Origin: Trema orientale
Lineage: Eukaryota > Streptophyta > Magnoliopsida > Rosales > Cannabaceae
Direction: 5' to 3'
DNA: 64,000 nt
NCBI GenBank assembly: GCA_002914845.1
Contig: JXTC01000424.1
Coordinates: 45,129-109,128, forward strand
Positions 24,243 through 35,515 of the stretch are shown piece by piece. Below the pieces are notes generated by a model that had not been told where the DNA came from, ran no database searches, and worked only from the letters and a program-made list of their open reading frames with translations. Position numbers and translations under genes: made by a program. The stretch's first letter is position 1. The number at the start of each line of letters is the position of its first letter.

Positions 24243-24669
24243 AGTGTGCATGCATGTGAAAATAGTTTCATGCTATTTTTTGTTCTCAAAAAACAATGTA
24301 AATTAAATTCTAAATGCTCAACTTGTTCTCTCTTTCTTTTTCTTCTTCTTCATCGTAAAAATGAAAAATAAAATATAACTTTGTTATGCCTTATCCCATA
24401 TTCATCAGTGAACAATTTTTTTTGTTATTTAGAACATAATTAAATTCTAAATTAATTGGCAAACATGCTGTGACTAGTTTTTTCATTCACATACTACATT
24501 AGGACTGGCTACTCTCGGATTTAATATAAGCTTTTGGCATGAAGCTGAGGTCGTGCCACTTTTATTTAGAACCAAAATTACATAAAGCACAAGATGATAC
24601 GTATATCTAAATTACATATGAATGCTCAAAATTAGAACCTTTTTTGCTCAAAGTTCTTCCTGCTTCTTA
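23061..24669. other. Intergenic DNA with a possible hAT-type remnant and a long A-tract
   Basis: Between about 23300 and 23853 there is a stretch ending 'cccgttaacatccctac', which resembles a hAT terminus in reverse orientation ('agggatgttaacggg'). A degraded partner may lie near 'gaatgtcaattttaccgaat' at 23300. A run of 34 A occurs at 24207-24240. No coding sequence recognised. Confidence 0.35.
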
Positions 24670-27412
24670 TCAATACCACCCTATCGCTCTCAGTTTCCTC
24701 AAGAAGAAAGTCGTCCCTGACCATCCATACTGGGTTGCAACAATGTGCTCAATAGCGATCCCAACAACAAGTCCACCGAGATACCCAAACAGAATTGTCA
24801 TCCAATTGGAGTCAAACACAGATCCAGAATCTTGCTCTTCTAAACTCGAGCTGGGTGCTATGGGCGATTGATCAAAATTTCCACACATTTTTGACAATGG
24901 ATCGCCACATAATCTCGAGTTTCCTATATATGAAGTGTTGTCAAATGTATCGAGTTGTTTCCCCTGCGGTATAGGTCCAATGAGATCGTTATTGGAGACA
25001 TTCATGAAAGCAAGGAACGTGAGTTGCGCTAGTTGCCGAGGGATTTCACCCGAGAGCTTGTTTTGAGAAAGGTCTAATGACTCGAGCCGCGTTATGTTCC
25101 CCAGCGACGATGGGATACCGCCATTAAGAAAGTTATTCGACAGGTTGAGTACCTGAAGGCCCTGCAAACTCCCAATGCAGTCAGGAATCTCTCCTTCAAA
25201 TCTATTGCTTGAAAAGTCCATCGCAACAAAGACTTCTTGAATTCTTCCATAGGCTAAGTCAATGCCTCTATTTGCTATAGTCATCGAGTAATTATAAAAA
25301 CCAAAATAAGTAAGATCATCTGTATATGACACAAATTTTTCATACAAGTACGATGAATTGCTAACATTAACATGGTTCATAGCATTCCATTGCTTGAAGT
25401 ACTGCGACGGTAACAAACCCGAGAAGTTGTTATAGGAGAGATCGATAACACGTAACTTAGGAAACTCAAACTTTGAAATAGGATTCTTTATGACTCCATT
25501 GAGGTGATTTTGTCGCAGTAGAATTAGTCTGAGCACTGAAAGAGTTCCCAGCCAAGAAGGAAAACCGTCATTGAGCTTATTGTTTCCAAGATTGAGGATT
25601 TCAAGCTTAGTACAATTGGCCAGTGAACGTGGTAAAGGTCCTTCTAACTGATTGTTGCTTAGATCAACCGCTACCAAGTCACTTCCATTGGTGCCTATTC
25701 GAGGAATAGTACCATGGAAATCATTGCTTCCCAGATTTAAAACTTTCAATGAATTGCTAAGCTTTTCCAGACATTTTGGAAGCATGCCAATCAATTTGTT
25801 TTTTGATAGATCAACAGACTTAGGATAACTCATATTGCAAAACAACGGCGAAATTTCTCCTCTCAGCTTGTTGTTCGAGACATCATATTGGTAGATGGAT
25901 GGTTGAGATATTGGTATTGATCCCTTCAACATGTTTTTGGAAAGGTCCAGTAAGCTTAGACGAGCCCATGGGAGGATAACAGGAGGACTTTGGTCAAAAC
26001 CTGTCAATAAGTTGTCAGAAAGTTTCAATTTCACCAGTGATTCTACGCTAGTGTTAAATAACCACTTCGGTATGTTCCCATATATTTGGTTTCCCCAAAG
26101 ATCAATAATCCGAATCTTGTCTTGGTAGCGCAAAAAAACGGGGAAAGTACTTAAATTGCATGATCCCAAATGTAATGCCTCAAACTTTGAAACAGTAGCA
26201 TTTGCATTGCCGGTTTCAGTAAGCACCGATAACTTGTTACCTGACAGCTGGAGTTCGCTTAGATATTTCAAGCCAAGAAACATGTCAATCGCCAATGTGC
26301 CACTCAACTCATTGTGACCAAGAGCAAGAAGTTGGAGATTTGTGAGTCTGGAAAGAGAAGTCGGCACTGGACCCTGAAGATTGTTGTCTCTAAGACATAG
26401 TATAGTTAATTGGGTAAGGTTTCCAACCCAAGCTGGTATTTGACCAGACAAATTATCAGCGCATAACCATAACGCGGTTAGATGGGTAAGGTTTTGAAGA
26501 GAAGGGACTGGACCTCTAAAATTGTTATCTGAAAGGTCCAAGTAAGTAAGCATTTTTAGTTTACTAAGTGAAGATGGAAGCAATCCTGTGAAGCCACATG
26601 CTTGAAGTTGTAAGTTCTTCAATGAATAGAGATTTCCAATCGAAGAGGGTATGGCACCGGAGAAACCGGTGTACCCAAGGGACAAACTTTTTAGACGTCG
26701 ACTGCCAAAGTTGAAATCGGGTAAAGAACCAGAGAGATTATCGTTTCTGGTTAGATGAAGATATTCCAAGTTTGGAAGTCGAAATATAGAACTCGGGAAT
26801 TCGCCATAGAGAGAACAAAATTGTAGGTCGAGGGCTACCAAAGAAGATAAATTTGTCAAGAAACGAGGGACTGTAGAGTTCACGTAAGCAAGGCTAAGAT
26901 TAAGGTATACCAAACCAGAGAGTCGGGAGAATTCGGACGGAATTTGGCCTTCAAAAGTACTAAAAGAGAGATCGAGATGTACTAATCTTGAAAGATTGGC
27001 CAATCTAGAAGGGATTTGAGAATGATTGAAATCATTGTCAGCGAGGCTGAGGCTTCGAAGATGAGAAAGCCGGAAAAGGCTGCTGTTGGAGTTGATAGTG
27101 CCGTAGAGACAACTGCTGGTGAGATCGAGAGCAATTACATGTCCGGTGTCATCGTCACACTCGACGCCATTCCACGAGCAGCAATCACTGCTATTGTTCC
27201 ATGATTCAACTTTCGGATAAGATGAAGGGTAACCCGAAGCATCCTCACTTATAGTAAAGCTATCCTTGAACTGCAGCAAGGCAATTCTCTCGTGACTGAG
27301 GCAAAGTGGCTGCACATAAGAGAAAAAACAAGTGAGTAAAAGATTTAAGTAATAGGGAGAGTGAAAAAGCGAAGCGCATTCTAAGGATTATAGAGCAAAA
27401 GGATGACTCCAT
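24670..27412 (-). CDS. LRR receptor-like protein (RLP), full-length except signal-peptide frameshift
   Basis: A second RLP, paralogous to the one at 4517-7177. From 27315 leftward one frame encodes 881 residues: N-terminal cap (LSHERIALLQFKDSF, DCCSWNGVEC), about 27 LRRs, an island near NRGIDLAYGRIQEV, final LRRs, RLCGDPLSKMCGN cap, one membrane helix (ILFGYLGGLVVGIAIEHIVA) and a short tail ending RKLRAIGWY. This frame has no ATG: its first usable codon is GTG and a TAA lies upstream. The expected start (MESSFCSIILRM) is at 27412 but one base out of register. Losing one T from the T6 run near 27330-27336 would join the two and give a normal signal peptide ending FFSYVQPLCLSHE. It is therefore either a very recent pseudogene or a homopolymer sequencing error. 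Confidence 0.85.
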
Positions 27413-28251
27413 CTATTTACTGTGGTTGTGAAAATGTCCTAAGGAGCTAGTAATGAAGAGTAGTAGTAGACTAGTTGTGGTCGTGTTTAAATAAACGCAC
27501 GGGACGCGCAAAAGGATCGCAGGAAAAAAAAAAAAAAAACAAAACAAAACAAAACAAAAAAGAAACGATTTCAATATCAATATCAATTTATCACTGCTAT
27601 TGTTAATAACTTTCGTTTTTTAACCGCACAAACGCGTTCGTTTCAACTTTTCTTTTTGATCAACCCACTCATGGTAATTTTGATTGGCTATGAATGAAAA
27701 GAGTCAATAATGACAAGCATCTTATTTTCTAGTGGGTAAGTAGAAACTGGTAAAGTAGCTTTATTTATTTATTAAGTTTTTGAGATGTGTAAACAAATTT
27801 AATTTCACTACCAAGATCTAATGAAATGAGAGGTAATGTTGTAGTTTGTCAACTGAAATTGATATAGAAAGAAAAAGCTAGTATTACGGAGCAACTATAC
27901 TCCCCGTTATTCTATTTTCATTATGATCGAAAGGACTAATCCCTGAGGTTTGTTTTGTTTTGTTTTGTTTTGTGACTTTTTTTTTTTTTTTTTTAAAGAA
28001 AAATTAAAACTGAACTAGGCAGATAAGACTTAGCTAAGAATCACATCTCGACTAGATTACTGGTACCCGACTTTGTTGAACACGGACCGAAAACTGAAAT
28101 TTACTAAACATAAAGAAAAATACAACATACTAAAAAAAATAATTCAAATCTTGTATATTCTTCCTAATGAAATGAGATTGATTAGTCATCAATAATGGGA
28201 AAGACTTGATTATGTTCCTTACAGAAATCAAACCTGAAGACTCTTTGACAT
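27413..28251. other. Upstream region of the second RLP gene
   Basis: Positions 27640-27935 match 10330-10600, so this flank was duplicated together with the gene. There are A/C-rich and T-rich simple runs near 27525-27560 and 27950-27990 (aaaac and tgttt pentamers in opposite orientation). No other gene seen. Confidence 0.5.
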
Positions 28252-28254
28252 TAA

Positions 28255-29143
28255 GGCTCATTTGGTTGGGGGTAATGGCAAGGAAAGGAATGGAAACAAT
28301 TCTAAAATGATCTAATTCATTGTTTGGTTAGAAAATCCAAATAGAAAAAGTCTTTCTATTGGAAAGAAATATAGTGGAATTCTATTCCATCTAATCTTGG
28401 GTGGAATTGGGTAGAATAAGGTGGAATAGAATACCATTTAATTAATAAACAAATAATTAATTGAATAATTTTAAAAATTATTTAATAAAATAATACTTTA
28501 ATAAATAACAAATAATTAATAAAATAATTTAAAAAATAATAAAATAATGCTAAATATAAAATAATTTAATTGATAAAATAATGCAATGATAAATGTAAAA
28601 TAATTTAATCAATAATAATTTAACTAATAAAAAATAATTAATAAAATAATTCAATGAAATAAAAGGGTGAATGTAAAATAATTTAATAAAATAATACTTT
28701 AATTAATAAAAATAATTAATAAAATAATTTTAAAAATAATAAAATAAAATAAGATAATTCTAAATGTAAATTTAAAAAATAATAAATTAAAATAAAATAA
28801 TTCTAAATGTAAAATAATAATTTAATCAATAAAATATTATTAATAAAATAACGTTAAATGTAAAATAATTTAATAAAATAGTAATTTAATTAATAAAATA
28901 ATTTAATACTAAATGTAATTTAAAATACTTAAAATATTCATTTTAAGGTTAAGGGTATTTTTTTTTCATTATACAACTAATTTCATTCCTTTTCACAGTT
29001 AACCAAACATAAGAATGTTCATTCAACTACTAATTCTAACATTCCAACGAAATAACATAATTACATTACTATTCGTTTTCCATTCCATTCTGATTACTAT
29101 TACAATTACCATTACCATTCCACCATTGTAACCAAACGGACCC
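28255..29143. mobile_element. Tourist-like (PIF/Harbinger-type) non-autonomous element
   Basis: The termini GGCTCATTTGGTT (left) and AACCAAACGGACCC (right, inverted) are flanked by the 3-bp duplication taa at 28252-28254 and 29144-29146. TIR sequence of this form and a TAA/TTA target are diagnostic of this superfamily. The interior (about 28430-28930) is made of repeated aataaaataattta-type units and has no coding capacity. Confidence 0.85.
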
Positions 29144-29180
29144 TAAGTTTTTGGCAGTAAAAAAGCTTCTTAATTATATA

Positions 29181-29394
29181 TGGGCATCAATCCAGTAAGT
29201 ATTTTTTTTTCTTACTTATACATAGATATTGTTTTGGTCAATTAAAATTTATCATTATTTTTTTATATAAAAAAATAAGAAGGAAAAATAACACTAATAA
29301 TGCACGTCTTTTCATGCATATTATTATAGCCGTTGGATCACCGTTATATTATGATCCAACGACTAAAAGGAATACTTACTGGATTGGCAACCCT
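29181..29394. mobile_element. MITE with aatccagtaagtatt termini (family A, copy 1)
   Basis: Left end 'gggcatcaatccagtaagt' and right end 'acttactggattggcaaccc' are inverted copies. It carries the internal block 'tatagccgttggatca' near the right end. The same architecture recurs at 29839-30081 and at 32977-33173 plus 38713-38735, so this is a small family amplified locally. Confidence 0.8.
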
Positions 29395-29838
29395 ATATAT
29401 ATACACTTTTTATATATATAATAATGTGAATAATTTCTCTTTGTTCAAACCATGTGCGTCCACCTTTCTGTTTCTTCAGAAAAGTTGTTGTTGATCAGTC
29501 GAGTCGTCTACCTTAATAAATGTCGTACAATAGACACAGAAAACATGTGATGATCAGATTCCACACACAAAATATTAAACATGTCCTTTTTTTTTTTTTC
29601 CTGAGGCAACAAATTCCGAATAATACCAATCAACACTCGGTTTCCCATTGAAAATGATCCGAGGTCAAGAGGATGACCCATTGCTCTAATTAAAATTATT
29701 TGGTAAAAGCAGATAAATCAATATATAAATGCAATACAAGGATTAACATTTAAACCAAAAAACAAAAATCAGCAGATAAGAATTGATCTAAAAAAAGAGG
29801 AAAAAAGAATTAAGACGGCATAATATGCATTTATGCAA
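29395..29838. other. Intergenic DNA between MITEs
   Basis: Contains 'cgagtcgtctacctta' near 29500, related to 'caagtcgtctacctca' near 7920, another trace of duplication between RLP flanks. No gene recognised. Confidence 0.4.
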
Positions 29839-30081
29839 AGGCACCAATCCTATAGGTATCTTTTTTTAATCTATTTATAAGTATTATTTTGTCAAATTAA
29901 AAATTATCAACATCCGTTTTTTTATAGTAAAAAGATGTGAGAGAAAAATATTAAATAATGAGTATTTATTTTTATTTTTTTTTCAACTACTCAAATTATA
30001 GTAGCCGTTAAATAATGATCCAACGGCTAAAAGAAAAATCTATAAATGGGTAAAAAAAAAAAAACCATTGAATTGGAAACA
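29839..30081. mobile_element. MITE family A, copy 2
   Basis: The left end 'ggcaccaatcctataggtat' and right end 'accattgaattgga' are imperfect inverted repeats. The internal 'atagtagccgtta' and 'atgatccaacggctaaaag' block aligns with the copy at 29181. It is more diverged, with expanded homopolymers. Confidence 0.65.
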
Positions 30082-30429
30082 TTTATGTAAATAGAATATA
30101 AAAGTAGTAATTAGTATGCTTTGTCTTGAATGGTTCTTTCCGATGGACATTGACATGATAGAACAAGATTATCCACTTAAATTCCTTTTAATAACGATAC
30201 ATATAAGGAATGGAAAAATAAGAGTATAATTCTTGGGCAAGAGGTAGCAATAAAGGGTATCAAAAGTTAAAAAGTGCTTTACATTAAACTCTCACTTAGG
30301 GGTAAAGTCTTCTAAAAAGTAAGTAACATAGTAAAAGCCACTTCTAAAAAATTTAAAAAAATCATCCTAGAGAGAGCACAACAAAAGATCTCTTTCTTCA
30401 GTCCGATAAAAATTAACATAAAAAAATAA

Positions 30430-30618
30430 TGTTATGGGGGTGCCATATGATCCTCACACCACCAGATATGATGATGTGTCAGTTTATTATAGGCTGATTA
30501 TAATTACAATTTAAGTGAGATCAATGTAGACTCAGTTTATTGGTTATATTAATCGCCCAGTAATAAAATTACATCTCATATAATATTGGGCAGATGTGAC
30601 ATCCCATAGCATTGCTCA
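30430..30618. mobile_element. Small foldback MITE
   Basis: Left 'aatgttatgggggtgccata' pairs with the inverted right end 'gatgtgacatcccatagcat'. The body is non-coding and under 200 bp. Target duplication not resolved. Confidence 0.55.
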
Positions 30619-30843
30619 TAAAAAAAATATAAAAAGGATTTAAATTTGTGGAAAAGAAGATGATGAATTTTTTCAAAAAGAGACTTTTCTTTTTTAACTG
30701 AAAAAAGGAGACTTCTTTTTTTTTTCAATGGAGAAATTTCAATCAATAGTTAGCATTAATAATTATATTTTAACTTTATTTTGGCTAATAGTACTTTTAT
30801 ATTTTATTTTTTGAATAAATAGTACTTTTATTGTTGCCTCAAT

Positions 30844-31251
30844 TTGCGTTTGGTAAGCAGGACTGATATTGGATTATAGCATCGAATTAGATTGTAATGG
30901 ATTGGATTGGATAAACTTAATACTATTTCATGTTTGGTATAGTATTTGATTGAATTAGGATTATTATTACAATGTGGAAGTCACTTTCTGTTGGAATATG
31001 TAATAAATTTATTTTATATTAGTTTAAATCTTAAAAAATGTAAAAAGTATTCATAATATGGGACCAACTAGTTTTGGAATTTGGAATAGATATGGGTCCC
31101 ATTATTTTTTAGATGAGATAAATTATCTCACTTATATATGACTATTTTAGAGTTATGGATTATATATCAATCCCAAATTGGCATTAAAATTGGATATGAG
31201 ATAAATAATCCTAATCTCAATCCCAATCTAGTCTCATGTACCAAACAAAGC
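30844..31251. mobile_element. MITE-like element with gtttggtac termini
   Basis: Left 'tgcgtttggtaagcaggact' and right 'agtctcatgtaccaaacaaa' are imperfect inverted repeats, continuing inward as 'gatattggatta' and 'taatctcaatccc'. The interior is AT-rich with no frame. This end motif is shared by many plant MITEs. Confidence 0.55.
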
Positions 31252-31589
31252 TAAGTCTTACCAAACAGTCATATCCACTAATCCCTCTCCAACTTCTTCC
31301 ACACGTGACACGTCCCTCCTATCAAACATATAGCACAAGGCGGCCTGGATTTTTGTATTGCTGATATCGTTCAAGTGCTAAACTAGTGCTAAATGCTCAA
31401 GTGCTATACTTGAGAGTCTTGCTATACGTTAATTACTACCTTCCACTAGTTAGTTCCGTCCCAATATTATTATTATTATATGTCTTTTTTCAAAATTCCC
31501 TCATAAATTATTCATTTGTAGAAAACACATATTTAAATGATTTTTAAGAAAGAACGAAAAAAAAGAAAAAGAAAAAAGTTCTATCATGG

Positions 31590-32900
31590 AACAAAAGTGA
31601 AATCCGAAATGAGAAGGAAATACATCGTTGATTTCATTGTCCTCGATCCAAAGGAAATATATCATTGAGTTCATTGTTCTCGATCAATGATTTTGTTAAA
31701 CTCCCCATAAACTGATTATGGCTCAGATTAATCGTTCTCTGTTTGCTTATCTGTGCTCACAGCGGAGAAATGTTAAGATGAAAAAAATGTAATTTCTCAG
31801 GTTCAAAATTGATATAGAATTCTTTCGAAAAAAAAAATTGACACAGAATTGCCAACATTTCTCAAACATTTTGGAAGCATACCAGTCAATTTGTTGCCTC
31901 GTAAATCAAGAACTTGAAGGGAAATTAGATCTGAAAACTATGGTCATGAAGTAGTTGTTTTGGAAAACACAAGTAGCAATCCTTGCATCAGTTTGTTGCT
32001 AAGGTCAAAGATACTTAGGCTCCGTTTGGAACCCGGATTTTGAAGAAAAGAAAATTATAAAGAAAAAATCATGATAAAAGAAAGAAGAAAATATTTTTCC
32101 TAAAATTTATAAAACTTTACTTTCACATTTTCGCTTTTACTAATTAATATAATTAGTATATCAACTATGTACTAAAAAACGACGTCAAAACAAATTCTTA
32201 CTATTCTTTAAAAAAAAATTATTCTTTTTTGTTTCAATCCGAACAAGAAAAAATGTAATCTCTTGGAATTTTTTTTTTTTCCACTCTAAAAAAATCCAAA
32301 TTTTAAACGGAGTCTTAGATTAACCGCAAGAAAGACTATTGAAGGCTGCTTAAAGTCGAAATTTATAAGAGAAAGACAAAAAGAATGAAGGTTCTAAGCA
32401 TGAAAACTAGAATTGGACCGTTTAAGTTGTTTGTTGCAAGGTCTAAAAGAATCAATTTTGTTAGGTTCCGAGTGAATACGGAAGCCAAACATGAAAAATT
32501 AGAGTCTAGCTTTTAACTCTGTTAAGGAATGAAGTTTTCCAATTGAAGAAGGGATCACCAGAGTAATAACATCTTATATGAGAGGGCCACCAAACTCAAA
32601 TTCAAACTCAAATTCCAGTAAATGACAAGTAAAATTTATGGTTTATCAGTAGATTAAGAAATTCCAAGTATGGAAGTCTCAAAATTAATCCCTTTGAAAA
32701 TACGCCATTTAGTCTACAATCACCAAGTACAAGAGATAATAAAGATGAGAAATTTGACGAGAAACTGGGCACATGCGAAAATATGTCAACGTGAAGTTGT
32801 TTTAGGCTACTTAAATTTCGAAAAAAGATGCTTAAATTGGGAGTTTTTAATTTCAAAAGTGACGTTCTTGAATTTGACAAGCATGACAAATGTTGGTTAA
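31590..32900 (-). pseudogene. Decayed RLP pseudogene, interrupted by a MITE
   Basis: On the minus strand the pieces are colinear with an RLP. An N-proximal LRR block lies at 32608-32889 (SSLLSLVLGDCRLNGVFSKG and LPYLEFLNLL, compare SSLTSLLLKDCGLRGEFPVG of the intact gene). A mid block follows at about 31841-31920 (matching 'MLPKCLEKL'), and a later block at 31590-31700 matches the remnant at 22855. Frames are broken throughout and a Tourist-like MITE is inserted at 32018-32314. It is the oldest-looking of the RLP copies. Confidence 0.75.
32018..32314. mobile_element. Tourist-like MITE inside the RLP pseudogene
   Basis: Termini GGCTCCGTTTGGAACCC and its inverted partner 'aaacggagtc' are flanked by the 3-bp duplication tta at 32015-32017 and 32315-32317. 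Just inside, 'ggattttgaagaaaag' pairs with 'aaaaaaatccaaatttt'. A second member of the same family is at 40860-41123. Confidence 0.85.
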
Positions 32901-33173
32901 AAAAGCTTTGATTATGCAGTGATTATTCAAAATTTCTTAAATATATATATTTGTAAAGACTTAAATATATATATATAGGCACAAATTGAGTAGGTTTTTT
33001 TTTTTTCTTACCTATACATAGTTATCATTTTGGCTAATTAAAATTTATCATGCACATTTTTATAACATTAATAATTATGTCTTTTTATATACATCATTAT
33101 AGCCGTTGGATCACAATTAGATGATGATCTAACAGCTAAAAAAAATACCTATACATAGATTAAAAAAAATACC

Positions 33174-34365
33174 TTTTCCGGGGTGCTTTTTTTTGTGATT
33201 GGATTAAGGAGAAATTAATTAAGTGTAAGAACACTTAATTAAAGATAAGCAAGATAGTGGTAGAAATAGGGAAAATGATGTGAAAAATTAGAGCAATATA
33301 ATTCTACGTGTTAGAAAACTATTAACGTCTTTGACAGCTCAGCCTGCAAGTAAACAGGTGTGGGTGGTTTTAATGACCATCACCACGTATTAGATAGCCA
33401 GTGTTTCTGATGCAGGTGATACCGGCCATTTGGTCAGAAACAAACAAAAAGATCGTTAGTTTTTCTGACATAGGTGATTCCAACCATTCAGTCAGAAATA
33501 TAAATAAACAATACTAAAAATAAATAATTAGAAAATTAGATCTTTGACATAGGTGATTCCAGCCATTTTGTCAAAGATAAAAGAAAATAAAAATGCTAAA
33601 TTTAACGTGAATAGTTGCAAGCAAGGGTCGTATATGCTACAACTCAACTTGCAAAACAACTCAGAATCACGGGTCCGTGAATATTTAAAGTGCAGAATTT
33701 AAATGTTAGCACAATATATATAGTCAGCACCCTATAAATATTTAGAACAATAAAAAATAATGGGATTAGTAGCTCAATATTCCCAAAATCTGTGGTTTGA
33801 GAAATTGGAGTAAAGATAAGAAATTTTGTGATAATTTACCCACAAAATTAGGAGTGAAATAGGAAGACTAAACAGGTAGAAATTTAGAATATATGAAATA
33901 GTGAAAATAACCATGATAGACAAAGAGAAGGAACAAAATGATAATGATAGTGAAGACAATAGTGATGCTACCGAAGAATGTGGCTTCAGGTGTAAAACAA
34001 GTCAATTATATGTATGTATGGNNNNNNNNNNNNNGCCTTAACATTGATCTGGCACTTGTCCTAGCTTCAAGCAGGAGGTGGAGAGGTACTGAGATGATAC
34101 TTGCTTGTAGAGCATTAACATGAATTCTCCAATCTTATGTTGACATTTGGCAACACTTTGTTAGTCTTTCTAGGATGAGGTGGCATGAGGTCTCTCAATA
34201 GGATGCCGACACTTGGTGTGGAATATCATGGTCTTCTTTTGTCCAGTATTATTTTGACACGCCACATTCTCTTAATTAATCTCATATTGTACAATTATCA
34301 TATTATTTGTGACTTCACATTTTAGTTAGTGACTAATTATAAAAATTTTGTCATACCCCAAAACA
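33174..34365 (-). repeat. 3' LTR of the non-autonomous retrotransposon (contains assembly gap)
   Basis: Positions 33174-34021 align with 35516-36360, and 34035-34365 with 38404-38712, with few differences. The 13 N at 34022-34034 stand where the other LTR has about 230 bp of its own sequence (36362-36567 plus 38379-38403). Direct-repeat motifs 'ctttgacataggtgattc' and 'ccattttgtcaaaga' recur around 33470-33570 within the LTR. Confidence 0.9.
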
Positions 34366-35492
34366 TTAAGTCTCCTGAGCTGTAGCGAATGTGACCATTC
34401 ACTAGAGCACATTAATGTGATTTTTTTTTTTCAATATAGTCTTCAATTGTGTCTTGGAAACACCGCATTCATATAGAGAGAATTTCTTCTTTTGGATGAA
34501 TTTCTGAGAAAAGAGGAAGTACTATTATCTTACAGGCACATTCCAACTAGGTTGGCACCCACCTCTAGTTGGGTTTCAGATAGTTGTGGCAAAATATTTC
34601 TATTGGATTAGCCCAACCCAAACAACACCTCGTTAAAACCTTAGTAGAGCAAAACCCAGTGGAAAAAATCTCTAAGAAGGAAAAAGAGTACGTTACATGT
34701 GAGCAACACTTTAGGGATGAGCTTAAGTATTATTTTTGTGAAGCTTTAATCATTCAGCTTGCTTGCCAATAGAGAAGTTCCTTGTAGTGGCTTGTGATGT
34801 TATTGAGAATAACTCTTCAGAAGAACGTTTACTATTTCTAAATTGTTGTGAGCATCTCATATAAATAAATTATGAGGAAAAAATTACCTTGCAAAATTGA
34901 GAGATTAGTCCAATATAAAGAAAAAAATCTCACATTTAGATATAAGAGAAAATATAAATAATTATTAGGGATAAGAATAAGAAAAATAGAAACCGATAAG
35001 AGTTTCAATTAGTCCCTTATATTTATTGATATAGATGATAATTAATAAATTGGCTATATAGCAAAATATAATATCTGATGAGAGAGTTCTCACAATAATT
35101 AATTGGACACAATCCACATCTGTTTTTTTTTTTTAAGTCAGAAGTGTCTGTATAAATATAAAATATGAGTATAATAACACTGACGTTATTTTGAAATAGA
35201 TCATCTTGTAGATAGCCTTTATCTCAACCAATTTCTGCATCATCAGCTCCTAAGACTTCATCAAATTTTCTAACGTGCTTTTCATCTGAGCAAGTGTCTC
35301 TTCTTATTGACTTGATGCTTCAATGCTTGGTAAATTCTGTTCCTCAGCCATTTTGATAGCAACTTTTTTTTTTTTTTGAAGAGAAAATTTGGCAGAGTCT
35401 AGAGAAGATTTTTTTTTTTTTTCAAGATAAATGAACAGATAGAGTTCTGAGAGATTTTGAAAATACTAAAGAAATCTAGTTTCACTTGGCTA
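34366..35492 (-). other. Internal region of the non-autonomous retrotransposon
   Basis: No ORF of note and no gag, protease, RT or integrase similarity. The right end leads into the primer-binding site, and the left end, next to the 3' LTR, has a weak purine stretch (on the minus strand 'caggagacttaa') in the polypurine-tract position. Confidence 0.7.
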
Positions 35493-35513
35493 CTCCCCAG
35501 CGAAGTCGCCTTT
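35493..35513 (-). other. tRNA primer-binding site of the retrotransposon
   Basis: The minus strand reads AGGCGACTTCGCTGGGGAG, starting a few bases inside the 5' LTR. It closely resembles the TGGCGACTCCGCTGGGGA-type primer site of plant LTR retrotransposons, complementary to a tRNA 3' end. It sets the orientation of the element. Confidence 0.75.
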
Positions 35514-35515
35514 AA

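Noticed and set aside
24670-27315. GTG as the real start of the second RLP
   Set aside because: GTG starts are not expected in a nuclear gene, and this start would omit the signal peptide the family requires; a frameshift after the ATG at 27412 explains the sequence better.
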